Below, one piece after another: positions 60,665 to 64,000 of a stretch of 64,000 nt of DNA. The notes beneath the pieces were generated by a model that saw only the letters and a program-made list of their open reading frames with translations, searched no databases and had not been told where the DNA came from. The DNA is taken from NCBI GenBank assembly GCA_902801565.1, contig CADCIX010000010.1:1-64000 (forward strand), read 5' to 3'. The position numbers and the translations under genes are program-made. The first letter of the stretch is position 1. Each line of letters opens with the position of its first letter. The stretch comes from an uncultured Veillonellaceae bacterium (GTDB lineage Bacteria; Bacillota; Negativicutes; Selenomonadales; Selenomonadaceae).

Positions 60665-61963
60665 ATGGGATTGATCAAGGCAGCTATGGGAGCCGTGGAT
60701 GGTGTTCTTGCGGACCAGTGGAAAGAATTTTTCTACTGTGATGCATTGGATGCGGATACCCTTGTGGCAAAGGGAATGAAGCGCACAAGCTCGAGGGGGC
60801 GCAGCTCGAACACCAGCGGGGAGGACAATATCATCTCCAATGGCTCTGTCATCTCTGTGAACAACGGGCAGTGCATGATCATCGTGGAGCAGGGCAAGGT
60901 GGTGGAGATCTGCGCCGAGCCGGGGGAATACACCTATGACAAGTCCACGGAGCCAACGGTGTTTGAGGGCGATCTCGGCACGAGCCTCATGGAAGTGTTC
61001 AAGCAGATGGGCAAGCGGTTCACCTTTGGTGGGGATACGGGGAAGGACCAGCGTGTCTATTACTTCAACACGAAGGAAATCATAGGGAACAAATACGGGA
61101 CGCCGCAGCCGATTCCCTTCCGCATCACCGATGCATCCCTGGGACTGAATGCAGTGGTGTCCATCCGCTGCTTTGGGGAATACAGCTATCGGCTCGTGAA
61201 CCCGATTCTCTTTTACACGAATGTCTGCGGGAATGTGGAGGGGACTTACAGCCGCAGCGAGATTGACAGCCAGCTCAAGACGGAACTGCTGACGGCCCTC
61301 CAGCCTGCCTTTGCGCAGATTTCCAGCCAGGGCATCCGTTATGACGAACTTCCGGGGCACACCATGGAGATCGCGGATGCACTCAATAGTGTGCTGGGCA
61401 GGCAATGGGGGGAGCGCCGCGGCATCGAGGTGGTTTCTTTCGGCGTTTCCAGTGTCACGGCAAACCCCGAGGACGAGAAACGCCTCAAAGACCTGCAGTT
61501 CTCGACGCCCCTTACCAATCCGGCCATGGCAGCAGCCCGTATTGCAGGCGCCCAGGCCCAGGCGATGCAGGATGCAGCGAGAAACGAGGGCGGCATGGGG
61601 GCAATGGGAGCCTTTATGGGAATGGGCATGGCGCAGAATGCAGGTGGAATCAATGCGGGCCAGCTTTTCCAGATGGCAGGGCAGCAGGCGCAGCCGCAGG
61701 CAGCGCCTCCTCCATCGCCGGCGGCGGGTGGCTGGACCTGTAGCTGCGGTCATGCGGGAAATACGGGAAAGTTCTGCTCGGAATGCGGCAAGCCCCAGCC
61801 CGCGCCGGCAAGTGCATGGACCTGCAGCTGCGGTCATGCAGGAAATACGGGAAAGTTCTGCGCAGAGTGCGGCAAGCCGAAACCGGCAGGCCCATGGACC
61901 TGCAGCTGCGGCACGCAGAATGAGGGCAAGTTCTGCTCCAATTGCGGAAAGCCGAGGCAGTGA
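60665..61963 (+). CDS. SPFH-domain protein with three C-terminal zinc ribbons (YdjI-like)
   Basis: 432 residues. Residues 1 to about 290 are an SPFH/virion-core-like domain (IIVEQGKVVEICAEPGEYTY; TNPAMAAARIAGAQAQAMQD). A Met/Gly/Gln-rich linker follows, then three ribbons of the form W-T-C-x-C-G-x5-GKFC-x2-CGKP. In Bacillus subtilis the related YdjI tethers the stress protein PspA to the membrane. Transferring that role here is inference. The next two genes match the rest of the ydj cassette. Confidence 0.85.
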   Translation: MGLIKAAMGAVDGVLADQWKEFFYCDALDADTLVAKGMKRTSSRGRSSNTSGEDNIISNGSVISVNNGQCMIIVEQGKVVEICAEPGEYTYDKSTEPTVFEGDLGTSLMEVFKQMGKRFTFGGDTGKDQRVYYFNTKEIIGNKYGTPQPIPFRITDASLGLNAVVSIRCFGEYSYRLVNPILFYTNVCGNVEGTYSRSEIDSQLKTELLTALQPAFAQISSQGIRYDELPGHTMEIADALNSVLGRQWGERRGIEVVSFGVSSVTANPEDEKRLKDLQFSTPLTNPAMAAARIAGAQAQAMQDAARNEGGMGAMGAFMGMGMAQNAGGINAGQLFQMAGQQAQPQAAPPPSPAAGGWTCSCGHAGNTGKFCSECGKPQPAPASAWTCSCGHAGNTGKFCAECGKPKPAGPWTCSCGTQNEGKFCSNCGKPRQ

Positions 61964-61969
61964 GGAATC

Positions 61970-63070
61970 ATGGAGAATACAACAGTCAGCTATAAATGTC
62001 CCCATTGCACGGCACCATTGAGCTTCCAGCCCGGCCATGAGAAAATCACCTGCGAGTATTGTGGCACGGAGTACGAGGCAGCGGCAATCCAGGAACTCTT
62101 TGCGCGGGAGCAGGAACTTGCGGCAAGGGCTGCGGAATCGGAGAACGTGCAGTGGGACACTTCGGGTGTTGGCGGGGAATGGTCCGCGGAGGAGGCAGGT
62201 GGCTTGCAGAAGTTCACCTGCTCCTCCTGCGGGGCAGAGCTTGTCTGCGATGAGAATACACTGGCAACCGAATGCTGCTATTGCGGCAACCCCACCATGC
62301 TGCCCTCGCGGTTTGACGGAATGCTGAAGCCGGACTATGTCATTCCCTTCAAGAAAACAAAAGCGGAAGCGGTTGCGGCACTCAAGGAGTTCTACAAGGG
62401 GAAGATCTTGCTGCCGGCAGCTTTTACGGCAAACAACAGGGTGGAGGATATCCAGCCCATGTATGTGCCCTTTTGGCTCTTTGATGCTACGGTCTCCGCA
62501 ACGGCAACTTTTCGGGCGGAGTCGGACAAGGTTTACGATACTCCCCGTGAGACCGTAACGGAGACGAGCTTCTATTCCTGCGAGAGGACTGGGCACATGG
62601 GATTTGGGCGCATCCCTGTGGATGGCAGCCAAAAGATGGACGACAGCTATATGGAGTCCATTGAGCCATTTGACTACAATGATATCGTGGAGTTCAACGC
62701 CGGATATCTTGCGGGATATCTTGCCGACCGCTACGATGTAAGCGCCGAGGAATCCGTATCCCGGGCAGACAAGCGCATAGAGACCAGTGCTGCTGGTGTC
62801 CTGCAGGGAACGGTGACAGGATATCATCGTGTAGCCTTGGAGAACAGTGTCGTTTCAAAGGAGGAAGGCAAGGTTTCCTATGCCCTTGCTCCTGTCTGGA
62901 TCCTCACAACGCGGTATGAGGGCAAGCCCTATACTTTCATGATGAATGGGCAGACGGGCAAGATGGTAGGACATCTCCCCTATGACAAGAAGAAATCCTG
63001 GCTCTATTCCGGGGGCGTGGCATTGGTTCTCGTTCCTGTGCTGTATTTTGTGGCCAAGTTCTTTGTGTAA
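61970..63070 (+). CDS. TFIIB-type zinc-ribbon membrane protein (YdjG-like)
   Basis: 366 residues. Two N-terminal zinc ribbons (CPHCTAPL to CEYCGTEY; CSSCGAEL to CCYCGNPT) precede a domain of about 230 residues (VEDIQPMYVPFWLFDATVSA; YALAPVWILTTRYEGKPYTF) and a C-terminal membrane helix (SGGVALVLVPVLYFVAKFFV). The layout matches YdjG of the Bacillus pspA-ydjGHI operon. It begins 6 bp after the SPFH gene. Confidence 0.82.
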   Translation: MENTTVSYKCPHCTAPLSFQPGHEKITCEYCGTEYEAAAIQELFAREQELAARAAESENVQWDTSGVGGEWSAEEAGGLQKFTCSSCGAELVCDENTLATECCYCGNPTMLPSRFDGMLKPDYVIPFKKTKAEAVAALKEFYKGKILLPAAFTANNRVEDIQPMYVPFWLFDATVSATATFRAESDKVYDTPRETVTETSFYSCERTGHMGFGRIPVDGSQKMDDSYMESIEPFDYNDIVEFNAGYLAGYLADRYDVSAEESVSRADKRIETSAAGVLQGTVTGYHRVALENSVVSKEEGKVSYALAPVWILTTRYEGKPYTFMMNGQTGKMVGHLPYDKKKSWLYSGGVALVLVPVLYFVAKFFV

Positions 63071-63082
63071 AGGAGGGAAAGG

Positions 63083-63958
63083 ATGAGAAATATATTTTTT
63101 TGCCTTGTGGCATCGATTCTGATCTTGTTCTCCGTTCCTTTGTCTGCAGCAAGCATGAATCCTGCGCAAGACGCGGTCCAAAAGGCTTCTTCGACAGAGA
63201 AGGCCCCTCCGGCAGGGACAGCTGCGCCGGCAGAGAAGGCTGCTCCGGCGGGAGGAAATGCTCTCGTTCGTGTGGATCAGGGGGTATATGGTTTCAGCGA
63301 CCATGCCAAAAAGAAATTGGAGGATCGCCTTGCGAAACTCAATGCAAAATACGATGTCCATGTGGGTGTGGTATTCCTGAAAAAATTGCCTGCCGGCAAG
63401 ACTGCGGAACATGAGGCAAAAGCCATCGTGGAGGGTGGCAACGGTTACGAACAGGGCTCAAAGGGAAGCATGGTCCTTCTGGTGGCAACGGACTCCCGTG
63501 ACTATTACATCGCCACGGGACGCAATCTCAACAAGATCATCACCTCGAAGGAGGGAATCCCTTACATTGAGAATAGGATCCTGAAGGATCTCAAGGACAA
63601 CGATTACGAGAAAGCAGCTACTCACTTTGCCGGGGCAGTGGAGAAGGAACTGGCCTACTACGAGGAGAATGGGGAACCTTATGATCCCTCGAAGACCTTC
63701 AGCGTGCTGGCCTTGCTCATCGCTGTACTCGGAAGCGGGGCTGCGGGCATTGGCGTCCGTTCGTATCTCATCTCTCAGATGAGCAATGTCCATCACGCAG
63801 CGGATGCGGATGTCTATCTGGACAAGGAGAGTTTTGAGCTTACGGGTGAGTCGGATACTTTCCTCTACACAAAGGTCAAGTCTGTTCCGAAAAGGAAGCA
63901 TTCCAGCAGCAGGTCCAGTGACAGCGGTTCCACCGGGGGCGGTGGAGGAAAGTTCTAG
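63083..63958 (+). CDS. Exported TPM-domain protein (YdjH/YgcG-like)
   Basis: 291 residues. The signal peptide ends at LSAAS. An Ala/Pro/Lys-rich linker (about 30-60) leads to the TPM domain (VYGFSDHAKKKLEDRLAKLN; GSKGSMVLLVATDSRDYYIA; then TGRNL). One membrane helix (SVLALLIAVLGSGAAGIGVR) follows and a Ser/Gly-rich tail ends in GGGGGKF, common in this family. It begins 12 bp after the zinc-ribbon gene and completes the cassette. A further gene may start near 63976 beyond the window. Confidence 0.85.
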   Translation: MRNIFFCLVASILILFSVPLSAASMNPAQDAVQKASSTEKAPPAGTAAPAEKAAPAGGNALVRVDQGVYGFSDHAKKKLEDRLAKLNAKYDVHVGVVFLKKLPAGKTAEHEAKAIVEGGNGYEQGSKGSMVLLVATDSRDYYIATGRNLNKIITSKEGIPYIENRILKDLKDNDYEKAATHFAGAVEKELAYYEENGEPYDPSKTFSVLALLIAVLGSGAAGIGVRSYLISQMSNVHHAADADVYLDKESFELTGESDTFLYTKVKSVPKRKHSSSRSSDSGSTGGGGGKF

Positions 63959-64000
63959 CCTTTGCAAGCCAATCATGTATGACAGGACAATCATTCTGTA

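Overview
The window reads as the chromosome of an anaerobic, Gram-negative-walled Firmicute of the class Negativicutes, most likely Selenomonadaceae (Selenomonas, Mitsuokella or a relative). The signs are an outer-membrane autotransporter and the wreck of a two-partner secretion locus beside Firmicute-type regulation: a T-box leader, an FMN riboswitch, GGAGG ribosome binding sites and TTGACA/TATAAT promoters. A flagellar FliD-like protein and many Rpn-like and DUF1703-like genes also fit. I cannot name the species from sequence alone.

Layout. 1-7.8 kb: a collapsed FhaC/FhaB locus, a YbjN-like protein, a SYLF protein, a lipoprotein, a GGDEF remnant, a MATE transporter fused to an RsbW-like ATPase, a CYTH protein and a DUF1294 protein. 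7.8-10.1 kb: a gene graveyard with ArdC and Rpn fragments, an IS4-type remnant and two copies of a tiny mobile element. 10.1-15 kb: YraN, YifB/ComM and an autotransporter. 15-19.7 kb: a four-gene operon of a CO-dehydrogenase-like protein and a NitT/TauT-type ABC importer. 19.8-25 kb: a thioesterase, an AAA/PD-(D/E)XK protein, a T-box-controlled aroF-tyrA operon and a nitroreductase. 25-31.5 kb: rplS, lepB, the FMN-riboswitch ribDE-ribBA-ribH operon, a YfcE-like phosphodiesterase and hslO. 31.5-42.6 kb: a YjiH membrane protein, rpmB, a NUDIX hydrolase, trmL, murB, a beta-CASP nuclease, an AmrS-type radical SAM enzyme, a kinase, a phosphoribosyltransferase, xth and a FliD-like protein. 42.6-50.6 kb: prfC, a DUF4931 protein, a MurJ/SpoVB-type flippase, a lipid kinase, tmcAL and a membrane-anchored protein. 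50.7-56.5 kb: a long operon with an NYN-RHH fusion, DUF3783, a coiled-coil membrane protein, a second NitT/TauT-type importer and BrnQ. 56.7-60.5 kb: glutamine synthetase, tRNA-Arg(CCG) and a 1.7-kb insertion bounded by a 54-bp duplication of the tRNA 3' end. 60.6-64 kb: an SPFH/zinc-ribbon/TPM cassette like Bacillus ydjI-ydjG-ydjH.

Most noteworthy: (a) the CO-dehydrogenase-like protein has a 13-histidine N-terminus, keeps its B/D-cluster cysteines, carries Asp where a C-cluster Cys is expected and leads an ABC importer operon; (b) a 69-bp tandem element occurs at two distant intergenic loci, each unit with two palindromes, one of them varying by compensatory changes, and a promoter-like core, the last unit becoming the promoter of the next gene; (c) a roughly 93-bp element sits in a transposase gene with a 4-bp direct repeat, and its removal restores the frame exactly; (d) a tRNA-Arg att duplication bounds a mini-island without an integrase.
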